From contig NZ_DIXC01000057.1 of assembly GCF_002435945.1 (NCBI RefSeq), forward strand, positions 3,262-67,261: 64,000 nt of DNA. Direction: 5' to 3'. Made by a program: the position numbers and the translations under genes. The notes under the pieces were generated by a model. The model worked only from the letters and a program-made list of their open reading frames with translations, ran no database searches and was not told the DNA's origin. This DNA is from Mesotoga sp. UBA6090. Lineage in GTDB: Bacteria; Thermotogota; Thermotogae; Petrotogales; Kosmotogaceae. Shown here piece by piece: positions 1 through 8,582 of the stretch (positions are counted from its first letter, which is position 1; the number at the start of each line of letters is the position of its first letter).

Positions 1-89
1 ATGCCTTTCTCAGAGATACCCTTTAGAATGTCTAAAATCCAGTTCGTATCTATGTTCTTATCTGCCTTGAAGGCGATCATTCTGCACAT
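1..89 (-). CDS. Class II glutamine amidotransferase-like protein, N-terminal fragment
   Basis: Reading leftwards from 89, the frame begins ATG TGC AGA ATG ATC GCC and stays open to the window edge (about 29 codons). The protein starts Met-Cys-Arg-Met-Ile-Ala-Phe. A Cys directly after the initiator Met, followed by a hydrophobic strand, is the hallmark of Ntn-type (class II) glutamine amidotransferases of the YafJ kind, where Cys2 is the nucleophile. The start overlaps the end of pdxT by 13 bases, so it is translationally coupled to the vitamin B6 operon. The family call rests on very few residues; the frame and its coupling are more certain than the function. The rest lies outside the window. 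Confidence 0.5.
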   Translation of the reverse strand, partial: MCRMIAFKADKNIDTNWILDILKGISEKG

Positions 90-679
90 TTTTCAATCCT
101 CTTTCCAGCCGCTTCGGCCATCTTTAGAAAGTACCGGTGAATTCTCAGATCTCCAGTAAGTTCGGGATGGAAGGAGGCTGCCAGCACGTTTCCCTGGCGA
201 ACGAGAACCGGCGATCCGTCGTAGCATGTAAGGACTCTAACTTCGCCACCGATCGATTCGATCTTTGGAGCTCTTATGAATACTGCCCTGAATGGTTCGG
301 GGCCGATCTCGTCAATCTGTAGATCGACCTCGAAGCTGTTGATCTGCCTGCCGTAACCGTTTCTCTTGACGCTAATGTCTAGAACGCCAAGAGAGTCCTG
401 ATTGACGACGTTCTCAATCTTCCTCGACAGGAGGATCATGCCCGCGCAGGTCGCCAGGACTGGCATTCCACCTTCTATCCTATTCCTGAGGGCTTCCCAC
501 ATTTCGAATCTCTTCAAGAGCTTGATCATGGTGGTCGACTCTCCACCCGGCATTACCAGCGCATCGACCGAGTCGATCTCCTTCCGGTCTTTCACCCAGG
601 ACGGTTCCACTCCTGCCTTTCTGAGAATCGATAGATGTTCCTGTATAGCGCCTTGAATTCCAAGAACCCCGATCTTCAA
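77..679 (-). CDS. pdxT: Pyridoxal 5'-phosphate synthase glutaminase subunit PdxT
   Basis: This 200-residue class I glutamine amidotransferase hydrolyses glutamine and passes ammonia to PdxS for direct synthesis of pyridoxal phosphate. Visible family marks are MKIGVLGIQG at the N-terminus, the GGEST oxyanion segment (about residues 45-49), the nucleophile in ATCAG (Cys78) and the His171/Glu173 pair in SFHPEL. Length is normal for the family. It follows pdxS by 3 bases on the same strand, the usual pdxST arrangement, and overlaps the next gene. Expression is probably from the promoter upstream of the NAPRTase gene. Confidence 0.97.
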   Translation of the reverse strand: MKIGVLGIQGAIQEHLSILRKAGVEPSWVKDRKEIDSVDALVMPGGESTTMIKLLKRFEMWEALRNRIEGGMPVLATCAGMILLSRKIENVVNQDSLGVLDISVKRNGYGRQINSFEVDLQIDEIGPEPFRAVFIRAPKIESIGGEVRVLTCYDGSPVLVRQGNVLAASFHPELTGDLRIHRYFLKMAEAAGKRIEKCAE

Positions 680-682
680 CTC

Positions 683-1561
683 TTACCAGCCTCTTTCTTC
701 CATTCGAACTTCAAGAGTCTCGATCTCGAGGCCGTCCATTGCATCTCCTACGTTCTCGGAGATCTCCGCCAGAGCTTCGGGATTGTCATAATGCAAAACC
801 GCTTCGACGATCGCCTTGGCCATTCTTGCGGGATCCTTTGACTTGAAGATTCCCGAACCTACGAAGACTCCGTCGCAGCCGAGCATCATCATGAGAGCCG
901 CATCGGCCGGTGTAGCCACTCCGCCGGCGGCGAAATTGACGACGGGAAGCCTTCCGAGCTCTCTTACCTGGCTGAGAATCTCGACAGGCGCACCGATTTC
1001 CTTTCCGTAGTGGACGAGTTCGGCATCGTTCATCATCTGGACCTTTCTCACTTCTTCGTTGACGGTTCTCATGTGCTTGACTGCCTCGACAATATTGCCC
1101 GTACCGGCCTCTCCCTTTGTTCTGATCATCGCGGCGCCCTCGGCGATTCTTCTGACTGCTTCTCCGAGATTTCTCGCTCCACAAACGAAGGGGACGGTGA
1201 ATATTCTCTTGTCTATGTGATATTTGTCATCTGCAGGTGTAAGAACCTCCGATTCGTCGATGAAGTCAACGCCAATAGCTTCGAGGATCTTCGCTTCGGC
1301 GATGTGGCCAATTCTGGCTTTGGCCATTACAGGGACCGTAACAGATTCCATGATCTCTTTGATGAGACCGATTTTCGCCATTCGGGCTACTCCGCCCTCT
1401 TTTCGGATATCCGCCGGTACTCTTTCAAGAGCCATTACTGCCGTGGCTCCGGCATCCTGAGCTATCTTTGCCTGCTCGGGATTCGTGACGTCCATGATTA
1501 CGCCGTTCTTGAACATTTCAGCGAACCCTTTTTTTACTGTCCAGGTTCCCTTTGCTTCCAT
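683..1561 (-). CDS. pdxS: Pyridoxal 5'-phosphate synthase lyase subunit PdxS
   Basis: The (beta/alpha)8 subunit of PLP synthase condenses ribose 5-phosphate, glyceraldehyde 3-phosphate and ammonia. Counting from the ATG at 1561 (292 residues), the two catalytic lysines known from Bacillus fall exactly at Lys81 (VMAKARIGH) and Lys149 (IRTKGEAG), and Asp24 is in MDVTNP. I prefer this ATG to the upstream GTG at 1570 because GGAGAGG sits at normal distance and the protein then begins with the family's usual length. It starts just after the NAPRTase stop (1564) and ends 3 bases before pdxT. The pair means the cell makes B6 by the DXP-independent route. Confidence 0.97.
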   Translation of the reverse strand: MEAKGTWTVKKGFAEMFKNGVIMDVTNPEQAKIAQDAGATAVMALERVPADIRKEGGVARMAKIGLIKEIMESVTVPVMAKARIGHIAEAKILEAIGVDFIDESEVLTPADDKYHIDKRIFTVPFVCGARNLGEAVRRIAEGAAMIRTKGEAGTGNIVEAVKHMRTVNEEVRKVQMMNDAELVHYGKEIGAPVEILSQVRELGRLPVVNFAAGGVATPADAALMMMLGCDGVFVGSGIFKSKDPARMAKAIVEAVLHYDNPEALAEISENVGDAMDGLEIETLEVRMEERGW

Positions 1562-1563
1562 TT

Positions 1564-2880
1564 TCAACACCTCTCCTCTTTATCGTTGTTCCAATAGTTA
1601 CTCGCTACTTTTTCCAATCTCGGAGTCTCTCTCTTCCCTCTTCCGACTTTTGCGCAGGGCCTTCCTTCGACCTCCACGATATCTGCCGTGAAGTCCAGCT
1701 TGTTCTTCAGTAGAGACGAACCGACTCCGTAAACATCCGCGGGGACATTCAGCTTTTCAAAGAGATCTATCTTCTCCGCCGTGAAACCGCCCGAGACGAC
1801 TATCTTTAAATCATTCATTCCGCACCGGTCGAATTCCCTTCTAGCCCTCCAGACAAGTTCGGGACAGACTCCCAGTGAGGAAGCGTCCTTCGGGACGACC
1901 GAAACGTCTCTCAAAATGCCAGAAGTATCGAATCTCACGCCCCATATCTTTCCCTTTCCCGGTCCTATAACAACCGAAGGATCGGTCTTGCCAGGTGTGA
2001 AGTCCTCACCGGTCTCGGCTTTGTACGTGCGGGCAACGCAATCGACCGTCGTTCCGATCACATCGTTGTCCCAATCTACCAAAATTATTCGATTGACTCC
2101 ACCGTCTATGTAACGATCGAACTCCATGGCGGCCTCGGCCGTATCTCCGTTATACACTGCAATAAGCGCGTGGGGTATCGTCCCCATACTCTCAACTCCC
2201 CAGTAGTCGGCGTTCGCGTCGGTAGAAACGCCGAAGGCACCGGCCTTGAGCGCCGCGTATCCGTCTGTTGCCTGAGTCCAGAAATGGTCGAATCTCGCGC
2301 TGAAGAAGAGTATCTCCTTGCCTCTAGCGGCCTTCACGACGGACTTGACGGCAGTCGCAGTTGAAGAAGCTCTCGCTATAACACCCAGCAATATTGTTTC
2401 CAGATAAGAGAAATATCTGGGATCGCCTTCTATAGTCATTACCGGTTCCATATCCTTTGCTTCATCACCGTCATATAGAGCGCGAACTTCCAGTTCGGAC
2501 CACTTGTCGATCCAGAGATCATTAAGCTTCATCTTAAGATCCCATTTTCGAGCGGTCAGTTCCACCAGTGCCCGACGGTCCATCTCCCAGGCTGCGTGGT
2601 TGACCTCCTTCTCAATCTCGAGTACCTCTTCGAAGAGCCTCTTCGCCTCTCCTTCATTCGAGTAATAACCGGTCCCAAAGCGAAGAATGGCAAGCGCTTC
2701 GTCAATTCCCACTATTGTCGCGTCTCTCCTCGGGAAGAGCTGGTATAGCACCCTTGACTTCTTTTCTGCCTTCTTGAGGACTTCGACGAGTCTCGTGAAG
2801 TATTTGTCAGAATAGTAGCCGGCTCTCATCTTGTCAATCGGTACTTTGAAAACCCTCGGGTCGATTCTGCACTTGTCCAC
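1564..2880 (-). CDS. Nicotinate phosphoribosyltransferase
   Basis: About 438 residues. It joins nicotinate to PRPP in NAD salvage. Family features include the N-terminal YYSD and YFTR segments, the FSARFDHF region, and the C-terminal DTSG and VSGG(F) phosphate-binding segments typical of this fold. The reading frame can be extended to a TTG at 2916, but a GTG at 2880 has GGAAGGGGG about 8 bases upstream and is the better start. It is the first gene of a unit with pdxS and pdxT (1-base-scale spacing), so NAD and PLP cofactor genes are co-expressed. The pncB name would fit but subfamily (archaeal-type versus enterobacterial-type) is not settled here, so no symbol is given. Confidence 0.88.
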   Translation of the reverse strand: MDKCRIDPRVFKVPIDKMRAGYYSDKYFTRLVEVLKKAEKKSRVLYQLFPRRDATIVGIDEALAILRFGTGYYSNEGEAKRLFEEVLEIEKEVNHAAWEMDRRALVELTARKWDLKMKLNDLWIDKWSELEVRALYDGDEAKDMEPVMTIEGDPRYFSYLETILLGVIARASSTATAVKSVVKAARGKEILFFSARFDHFWTQATDGYAALKAGAFGVSTDANADYWGVESMGTIPHALIAVYNGDTAEAAMEFDRYIDGGVNRIILVDWDNDVIGTTVDCVARTYKAETGEDFTPGKTDPSVVIGPGKGKIWGVRFDTSGILRDVSVVPKDASSLGVCPELVWRARREFDRCGMNDLKIVVSGGFTAEKIDLFEKLNVPADVYGVGSSLLKNKLDFTADIVEVEGRPCAKVGRGKRETPRLEKVASNYWNNDKEERC

Positions 2881-2946
2881 GGAGCGCCCCCTTCCTATAC
2901 CCTGATTCGCGAGCAAAAATTCCGGAAAAAACGTATCCGGTATCCG

Positions 2947-2952
2947 ATTATA
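2947..2952 (-). promoter_or_regulatory. Candidate -10 box for the NAPRTase-pdxST operon
   Basis: On the minus strand a TATAAT lies in an AT-rich stretch about 70 bases upstream of the GTG start. No convincing -35 box is found at 16-18 bases, so this is only a weak promoter call. Confidence 0.3.
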
Positions 2953-3010
2953 TAATAATAGACGACTTTCGACTCTTGAACCCGGCTGATCTTTGCCAAA
3001 CGGACCGGTC

Positions 3011-3038
3011 CAAAAAACAAACCGGCCGCAAGGCCGGC
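3011..3038 (-). terminator. Intrinsic terminator of the DUF2089/DUF4097 operon
   Basis: On the minus strand the sequence reads CCGGCC-TTGC-GGCCGG followed within a few bases by a run of six T. It lies 17 bases past the stop of the LiaF-like gene and closes that operon before the NAPRTase promoter. Confidence 0.85.
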
Positions 3039-3054
3039 AGAGAAGATGATTCTT

Positions 3055-4020
3055 CTATATCCAGTCGATAGAGATCTTCGACATATCTGACTTTACGTTG
3101 ATCTGGCAGGTAGTCACGGCCCTGTCGATATTGGTCGAGACGTATCCCTTTTCTCTCTCCATAAGATTGTTGAAGTTACTCCAGTTCAACTCCCCTTCAT
3201 GAACAATACTAAGTCCAACATCTTTTGGTGCCCTGATGTTCAGGGAAGTAACTTCGCAGTCAATATCGATTATTGAGTCACGCCGTTCAGAAGGGATTAT
3301 TGACAGCCTGGACAATGAGGTCTTAATTGTAGCCCTATCTAGATTGAGACTCGAAAAGTCAAGAACTGTATCAGCTCCATCAAGTGTAGCCTCAACCCTG
3401 AGAATGGGCTCAGCGTTGATCTCAAGGTTCATTCTTGATTTGGACATAACACTTGAAACCCCGGATTTTGCCTTGCACTTCGCCTTCAAAACGCCTTTAG
3501 CCTTATCCATATCGTATTTCAGATCTCCATTGAAACTCAGCTTATCGAAACTTACATTTGCGTCGATACCGTTTGAAGTGTTGTCCATCATTAGTACCTT
3601 TGTTAGGTTTGCCTCGAGTTCTATTTCGAGCTCATCAAACTCCTTCGGTCTCGAGATGTTTAGGACCTGTCTCGTGGAGCTTTGTGTTTTTCCTAGCTTA
3701 AAGCTTTTTCTGAAAAGGGTAACTATGCCCCAACCAACGATATACGATCCAATCATGGCCACTATGAGCTCCCAGAAGCCCCAGCCCCTGAAGCCCTTGA
3801 TAACATTCCACCCAATCAAAAGGTCGGTGACAAGAATCGCACCGAAGATGAGACTGCCCATATATTCCGCCTTGAATCTTATGAATATCTTAAATCCCTG
3901 GTAGAGGAATACAATGGCAAAGAAAATCTCTATTGCGAAAGCAAAGCTAGGAATTATGTGAGTAACCGACAGAATGATCAATATCCCCAGAAAAATCGCG
4001 AAAAGTGCTCCAAATTTCAT
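3055..4020 (-). CDS. LiaF-like four-helix membrane protein with C-terminal beta domain
   Basis: 321 residues. The first ~110 residues hold about four hydrophobic helices (MKFGALFAIFLGILIILSV region, FAIEIFFAIVFLY, GSLIFGAILVTDLLIGW, ELIVAMIGSYIVGWGIV), like the LiaI/LiaF transmembrane module. The remaining ~200 residues are hydrophilic and rich in short beta strands with repeated patterns such as DGADTVLDFSSLNLDRATI, resembling the adhesin-like domains that accompany DUF4097. Proteins of this build are involved in cell-envelope stress sensing in Firmicutes; the role here is inferred. It is the last gene of a four-gene unit, starting 2 bases after the DUF4097 gene, and is followed by a terminator. 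Confidence 0.65.
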   Translation of the reverse strand: MKFGALFAIFLGILIILSVTHIIPSFAFAIEIFFAIVFLYQGFKIFIRFKAEYMGSLIFGAILVTDLLIGWNVIKGFRGWGFWELIVAMIGSYIVGWGIVTLFRKSFKLGKTQSSTRQVLNISRPKEFDELEIELEANLTKVLMMDNTSNGIDANVSFDKLSFNGDLKYDMDKAKGVLKAKCKAKSGVSSVMSKSRMNLEINAEPILRVEATLDGADTVLDFSSLNLDRATIKTSLSRLSIIPSERRDSIIDIDCEVTSLNIRAPKDVGLSIVHEGELNWSNFNNLMEREKGYVSTNIDRAVTTCQINVKSDMSKISIDWI

Positions 4021-4022
4021 TG

Positions 4023-5126
4023 CTAATCACCTTCTTTCTTTTCTCTGGTCAATTTAGGTTCTTCAGGAGTATCAACTTTCTCCGGAGACTCCTGAAGCTC
4101 TTTGCTTTCTGTATCTTCCTCCTTCATCACTACATCTATGGAGTCCTTAAGCTTCTTCAGCTCTTCATCAACTTCGAGCATCTCTTCTATTTCCTTCTCA
4201 GAATAGCCTAGAACTCCTAACATCTCCAGGGCGTACTCCTTTGTCAGCTTGCCTTCCTTGAAAAGTCTCAGTATCTTCTTAGTCTCCTGATCCTGGAGAT
4301 TCTCTTCAACCACAGCGGCTCGGTCGGACCTCTTCTCTTCTGAAGAAGCAGGAGAAGATTCGACCTTGACCTCTTTTGCGGGCGCTCCTCTGTACTTGGC
4401 ACTTATTAGGAGATCACCAGATACGCTGCTCATCTTAAGATACTCCTGTGGTTCGCCATTTCCATATCTATAGTGCTTCTTGTCGACCTTCACCAGTCCC
4501 ATGTCAGAGGAAACATCCCCACTAACCGAGGAAATCGTCGCATCGAACCTGGGTTCACCTGAATATGAGATTATTGCATCCCCGCTCACCGTTGACACAC
4601 TCGTGTCTCTTTCCATCGGAGGAATTCCTTTAATGCTCAGATCACCCGATACTGATCCGAATTTGCCTCTTCGGTAATTCGATGCAACAAAAGTCAGATC
4701 TCCACTTACCGTACTTAAGCTAAACTCATTCATTGAACAGTTCTCAATCTTCACGTCACCGCTAACGTTGTTTATCTTCAGACTCCTCAGATCGAAGTCT
4801 GTGATATTGACATCACCGGAAGCGTTGTTTGCATCGAGCTCTTGAATGTTCTTCGGGACAAGAAGCCTTATGCTCTTTACATCGGCCCCACCGTCATATA
4901 GATTTTTTATAAAAGGAATATTGATGCTAGTACCCTTCTGGAATCTTATCGTAAGCTTCTTTCCTGACCTTTCGGCTTCAGGAACATAATCATTCGAATC
5001 CACTTCAACAAATGCGACCACGTTTCCTTCTTCAACAAGGTCGATCTGAAGATCCGCGCTAGCTGAGGTAACCTTCAAGATTTCAATACCGGCGCTTTCG
5101 AATTCAAACTTTTTCTCCACGACCAT
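4023..5126 (-). CDS. DUF4097-family beta-repeat protein with C-terminal SHOCT-like segment
   Basis: 367 residues without a signal peptide or membrane helix. From about residue 100 to 240 the chain carries seven copies of an (N/T/S)(A/V)SGD motif spaced 20-30 residues apart, the signature of DUF4097 right-handed beta repeats. A charged linker follows, then a helical segment (about 285-320) with the pattern LRLFKEGKLTKEYALEML, which resembles SHOCT-type modules and recurs in the two upstream proteins. An acidic, Lys/Glu-rich tail ends the protein. The ATG at 5126 has GAGGGGGT very close; a GTG two codons later has better spacing, so the true start may be 5120. Function is unknown; cell-envelope monitoring is a family-level guess. 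Confidence 0.75.
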   Translation of the reverse strand: MVVEKKFEFESAGIEILKVTSASADLQIDLVEEGNVVAFVEVDSNDYVPEAERSGKKLTIRFQKGTSINIPFIKNLYDGGADVKSIRLLVPKNIQELDANNASGDVNITDFDLRSLKINNVSGDVKIENCSMNEFSLSTVSGDLTFVASNYRRGKFGSVSGDLSIKGIPPMERDTSVSTVSGDAIISYSGEPRFDATISSVSGDVSSDMGLVKVDKKHYRYGNGEPQEYLKMSSVSGDLLISAKYRGAPAKEVKVESSPASSEEKRSDRAAVVEENLQDQETKKILRLFKEGKLTKEYALEMLGVLGYSEKEIEEMLEVDEELKKLKDSIDVVMKEEDTESKELQESPEKVDTPEEPKLTREKKEGD

Positions 5127-5132
5127 ACCCCC

Positions 5133-5495
5133 TCATTCCTCTACCTTTATCGTTACTCTCTTGTCCTCGGTTTCTATTTCAACCGACTCTCTAGTCTTGA
5201 TTACCTCGTCAAGCACTTCCTTCAGATTGTAATCAACTACTCTGCCACCGATTCTAAAATTCGCGTCCTTTTCTTTCACGAAGTTTCCTACAAACCTTGC
5301 CAACCTAACGGGTAGCTTAATATTCGCTTCCACTTTTCCGGTGAAGTTATCCACAACCTCTATGATAAACTTCCTTCCAGATCTTTCTTCTGCATATGAT
5401 TCGATAAATTCTTCAAGAAGATCCCTTCCTTGCTCAGGAGAGATCTTGCCGTCGGCTATAAGCTTCAAGATCTTCAAGACTTCTTCTCTATCCAT
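5133..5495 (-). CDS. Small SHOCT-like protein of the DUF2089 cassette
   Basis: 120 residues. The N-terminus (MDREEVLKILKLIADGKISP, then QGRDLLEEF) is a short helical hairpin module of the SHOCT-like kind, also found in the flanking genes. The rest looks like an alternating beta structure (FIIEVVDNFTGKVEANIKLP) ending in RVTIKVEE. A Shine-Dalgarno AGGTGG precedes the ATG by 6 bases. It sits 10 bases downstream of the DUF2089 regulator and 6 bases upstream of the DUF4097 gene. I recognise no enzyme motif; it is probably an assembly or regulatory partner of its neighbours. Confidence 0.65.
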   Translation of the reverse strand: MDREEVLKILKLIADGKISPEQGRDLLEEFIESYAEERSGRKFIIEVVDNFTGKVEANIKLPVRLARFVGNFVKEKDANFRIGGRVVDYNLKEVLDEVIKTRESVEIETEDKRVTIKVEE

Positions 5496-5505
5496 ATAAA
5501 ACCAC

Positions 5506-5880
5506 CTACTTCTTTTTTCTAACTCTTCTTAGCATCTCAAGAGCTTCGTCGGGCTGCAGTTCCCCAGATTCAAGTTTCTCGAGAATTCTGGAAGCCTCTT
5601 CTCTGTCTTTGTCGACAACCTGGTATCCCATTGCTCTCACAATATCCTCGAGTCTATTTCTGGCTGTAGGATAGGAAATGTCCAGCTCCTTCTGAACCTC
5701 AGAAAGGTTGCCTCGATTCTTTATGAAAGTCTTCAGGTAATCGAGCTGCTCGGCAGACAGCTTCATGATATCGTCAAGCTCAAATCTTCCCCTAATCGTT
5801 GTTCCACAACTATCGCACTTGTACTCTGTGATTGTCATTTTCCCCCCACAGACGGGACAGTTGCTTAATGAGTATTTCAT
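5506..5880 (-). CDS. DUF2089-family zinc-ribbon transcriptional regulator
   Basis: 124 residues from the ATG at 5880, which has GGAGGTGG 4 bases upstream; the frame is open further up but that part reads through the promoter. A zinc ribbon (CPVCGGKM ... CDSCGTT, about residues 8-28) is followed by a helix-turn-helix-like region (LDISYPTARNRLEDIVRAMGY, split here as LDISYPTARNR and LEDIVRAMGY) and a C-terminal SHOCT-like tail (LEKLESGELQPDEALEML). This order is characteristic of DUF2089 proteins. It is the first gene of the four-gene cassette and has a near-consensus promoter in front, so it probably controls the cassette, possibly including itself. Confidence 0.8.
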   Translation of the reverse strand: MKYSLSNCPVCGGKMTITEYKCDSCGTTIRGRFELDDIMKLSAEQLDYLKTFIKNRGNLSEVQKELDISYPTARNRLEDIVRAMGYQVVDKDREEASRILEKLESGELQPDEALEMLRRVRKKK

Positions 5881-5931
5881 CGGTCCACCTCCAAAACATA
5901 AGTTGAACAAATATCGTCTTCGACTATGTTC

Positions 5932-5960
5932 ATTATACAACTTCCAACTCGAAAAGTCAA
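5932..5960 (-). promoter_or_regulatory. Sigma70-type promoter of the DUF2089 cassette
   Basis: On the minus strand TTGACT (5955-5960) is followed by exactly 17 bases and TATAAT (5932-5937). This is 50 bases upstream of the DUF2089 start and is the best consensus promoter in the first 10 kb. Confidence 0.8.
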
Positions 5961-6079
5961 ATGTAACCTTAAATATATTTAGGTCCACATCAATTTATTG
6001 CACTAAGAACCAATCTTTTTAGTTGTGAATTTTCGGTAGACGGAGGCTACGTTCTCGTTTTTCCTCATTCGGAGAGGCT

Positions 6080-8533
6080 TTAGATGGAATGAAGATCTGA
6101 AAGGCGTCTAAGTAACAGATTTGCCAGCGGTCTTTTGGGGTCGAGATGGAGAGTGGATAGGTAGATTGAATCATCTACCATATCGATATAACCGTAGAAA
6201 TCGGTGAGCCATCCATAGACAACACCGGAAAGCCTTCTGCTGTAGCCCAAGCTGCTTATCATTGGCCTATCTTCTATTAGACTGCGATGACATCTCCTGA
6301 ATAATCCACCGGGAAATACGTCGAAGAGCTGTTTCGAGTTCCAGAAGATTCCCGTTATCCAGTCGCCCGAGAGCAAATCATCCTTCGCAACAGTTGACGC
6401 TTTGTATCCTTTGTGTTCAAAGGAAGCGCCCGGTTTGTCCAGCACAACAACCGATTTTCTGTCAATCGGTTTCTGTAGTCTGAAATGAGGATTACTGATG
6501 ATCGTGATCTCGGCAATCTCTTTGCGGGAAAGAACAGCGTGGAGCGTTGCAATACACTTATCTAGCGAAACTTCAATCTTAAGCAGCCCCTCGCTGAACC
6601 TGTCCGTCTCCAGAGATACTCTTACCGTGTCGCCCTTCTCCCCAGATACTGGCTTCTCTTGGATCTCTTCTCCAATCTTTATCCTGAGCGTTTCTCTCTT
6701 AATATCCCTTAGGAGAAAGATTCTGAGGATTGCCTCTTCTCCAATCCATAATTCTTCTTCATCCAGAAGAGCAACGAAAAGGTCGTTGTCTAGAATTGCT
6801 CGCATTCTTTCCGGATTGACCTTGAAGTTTCTATCGAAGTCAAGGAGACCGTTGCATTCCCAGAAGACGTCGCTCAGTTCCGTTATGACGAATCCCCTTA
6901 TATTCTCATGAAGTCTCATCTTGTCGATTTCAATATTTAGGTTTTCCTCCTGGTTTTCAACGGAGATTTCGAAAAGCTCTCGATAACTGTATTCCTTCGA
7001 TATCTCGCTATTGTTGAATCTCTTTAAAGCCCCTTCCGGTTTCGTCATAGGGACATCATTAAATATATGATTGAACCAGTATGGTTTTTCTTTCTTTCGC
7101 AGCCAGATTTCGGGTGGCAACGACCAGTTCCCAAATTCAGAAACGACAAGGGGCCTTCCTTCTGCATTATCTTTGAATTCTCCGATGTAGAAGCTCTCGG
7201 GGTTTTCCGAGTAAAGTTCGATAGACGAATTCCATTGATCCTGTCTGTCGATGGAGCTTACGTAAAAGTGGTAGTCGTTCAGATCGCTCTTCATATGGTA
7301 GTTTCCCATACAGGCAGAGTTGTCTATCCAGACGATACCTGGGAACCTATCCTTGAATCTCTCATACGCTTCGATTAGCCATTTCGCCTGATGTGGATCT
7401 GTCTGATCTATTCCCCAGGACTCGTTGATAATCGAATAGAGACAAAGCGATGGGTGGTGAGAATCTCTTCTCACGGCACCGTCGATTAATTCCAGAAGCT
7501 CTTCGCTTCCCTCATCAGAAAAGAGATCAAAGTGCGGCGCATCCTGCCAGACGATCAAACCAACCTCATCTGCAATATCCATATATTTGGGATCAGGAAC
7601 CTTCACATGATGCCTGATCGTGTTGATACCGATTCCCTTCAGTTTTACAAAACTCTCCCTTAAAAAATGCTCTGAAGGGATCGTGTAAAGGGTTTCGGGA
7701 TAGAAATCTTGATCGAGAACCGCTTTCATGTAGAAGTCGCGGCCATTCAGAAAGAGCTTCCCGTTTTCGGCTACGAAGTCTCTGAACCCAACCCTCCTCT
7801 CGATGACATCTCTGCTCTTCACTGCTTCAACAGTAATTACAAGTCTGTAGAGATTGGGAGTTTCAGGAGACCAGGGAAGGCAGCTGGGAAGGCTAAGCGA
7901 AATACTCTTGTCCCCGCTTATCTCTGACGCCAGAAGCCGGTTTGATTTGTCGAATACCTCTATGCATGCTCGATCGAATTCTTCATTTGTGGTGAACGCG
8001 ACCTCCAGGCTCCTCTTGAGATACGATGTGTCAACTCTCAGCCCACTTACGTGGACCGGGGGTCTTTCTTCTATCCACACTCCTTGCCAGATGCCCGAGA
8101 TATTCGTGTACCAGTTTGGATCTCCATTCTGCTTTCCGTGAGGAATACGTCTGAAGTCAATCTTCCTATCGTCTATGGGATCGAAGACAAGAACCTGGAG
8201 TTTATTGCGCGATGACAGTACTCTGGATATGTCGAATTCAAAAGGCAGGTACCCTCCCCGATGGCTGCCCAACTCGGAACCGTTCAGAAAGACTCTGCAA
8301 AGATAGTCTATTGCTCCAAACATTAGTATCGTACTGCAGTCCGAATTCCCTTCATATTCAAATTCCCTTTCGAAATACATATATCTCTGAGAGGATGTGA
8401 CTTCGGGATACTTGCTCTCAACACACCCGGGGATCTCAATAGTCTTTGTCGGCACAATTTCGCTAACATCATCTGGTTCATTTTCAAGAATTTCGAACAA
8501 CCAATTCCCGCCAAGATCTTTCCTTCTTCTCAT
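6080..8533 (-). CDS. Glycoside hydrolase family 2 enzyme (beta-galactosidase/beta-glucuronidase/beta-mannosidase type)
   Basis: 817 residues, cytoplasmic (no signal peptide). The N-terminal jelly-roll (GGNWLFEI ... YFEREFEY ... VFLNGSELGSHRGGY) and immunoglobulin-like domain precede a TIM barrel. The acid/base Glu is in SIINESWG and the nucleophile Glu in VVSEFGNW, both typical of GH2. The exact sugar specificity cannot be read from sequence. It is the last gene of the LacI-controlled operon, 49 bases after the GH1-like gene, and presumably hydrolyses imported oligosaccharides together with it. Confidence 0.88.
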   Translation of the reverse strand: MRRRKDLGGNWLFEILENEPDDVSEIVPTKTIEIPGCVESKYPEVTSSQRYMYFEREFEYEGNSDCSTILMFGAIDYLCRVFLNGSELGSHRGGYLPFEFDISRVLSSRNKLQVLVFDPIDDRKIDFRRIPHGKQNGDPNWYTNISGIWQGVWIEERPPVHVSGLRVDTSYLKRSLEVAFTTNEEFDRACIEVFDKSNRLLASEISGDKSISLSLPSCLPWSPETPNLYRLVITVEAVKSRDVIERRVGFRDFVAENGKLFLNGRDFYMKAVLDQDFYPETLYTIPSEHFLRESFVKLKGIGINTIRHHVKVPDPKYMDIADEVGLIVWQDAPHFDLFSDEGSEELLELIDGAVRRDSHHPSLCLYSIINESWGIDQTDPHQAKWLIEAYERFKDRFPGIVWIDNSACMGNYHMKSDLNDYHFYVSSIDRQDQWNSSIELYSENPESFYIGEFKDNAEGRPLVVSEFGNWSLPPEIWLRKKEKPYWFNHIFNDVPMTKPEGALKRFNNSEISKEYSYRELFEISVENQEENLNIEIDKMRLHENIRGFVITELSDVFWECNGLLDFDRNFKVNPERMRAILDNDLFVALLDEEELWIGEEAILRIFLLRDIKRETLRIKIGEEIQEKPVSGEKGDTVRVSLETDRFSEGLLKIEVSLDKCIATLHAVLSRKEIAEITIISNPHFRLQKPIDRKSVVVLDKPGASFEHKGYKASTVAKDDLLSGDWITGIFWNSKQLFDVFPGGLFRRCHRSLIEDRPMISSLGYSRRLSGVVYGWLTDFYGYIDMVDDSIYLSTLHLDPKRPLANLLLRRLSDLHSI

Positions 8534-8582
8534 ATTTCATTACCCGCTTTCTAATGTCTGCCATAAATAATCTTCGAGAATA

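Noticed and set aside
786..1597. Long antisense frames over pdxS and similar shadows over many genes
   Set aside because: They lie opposite strongly supported genes and follow from codon bias of the real strand.
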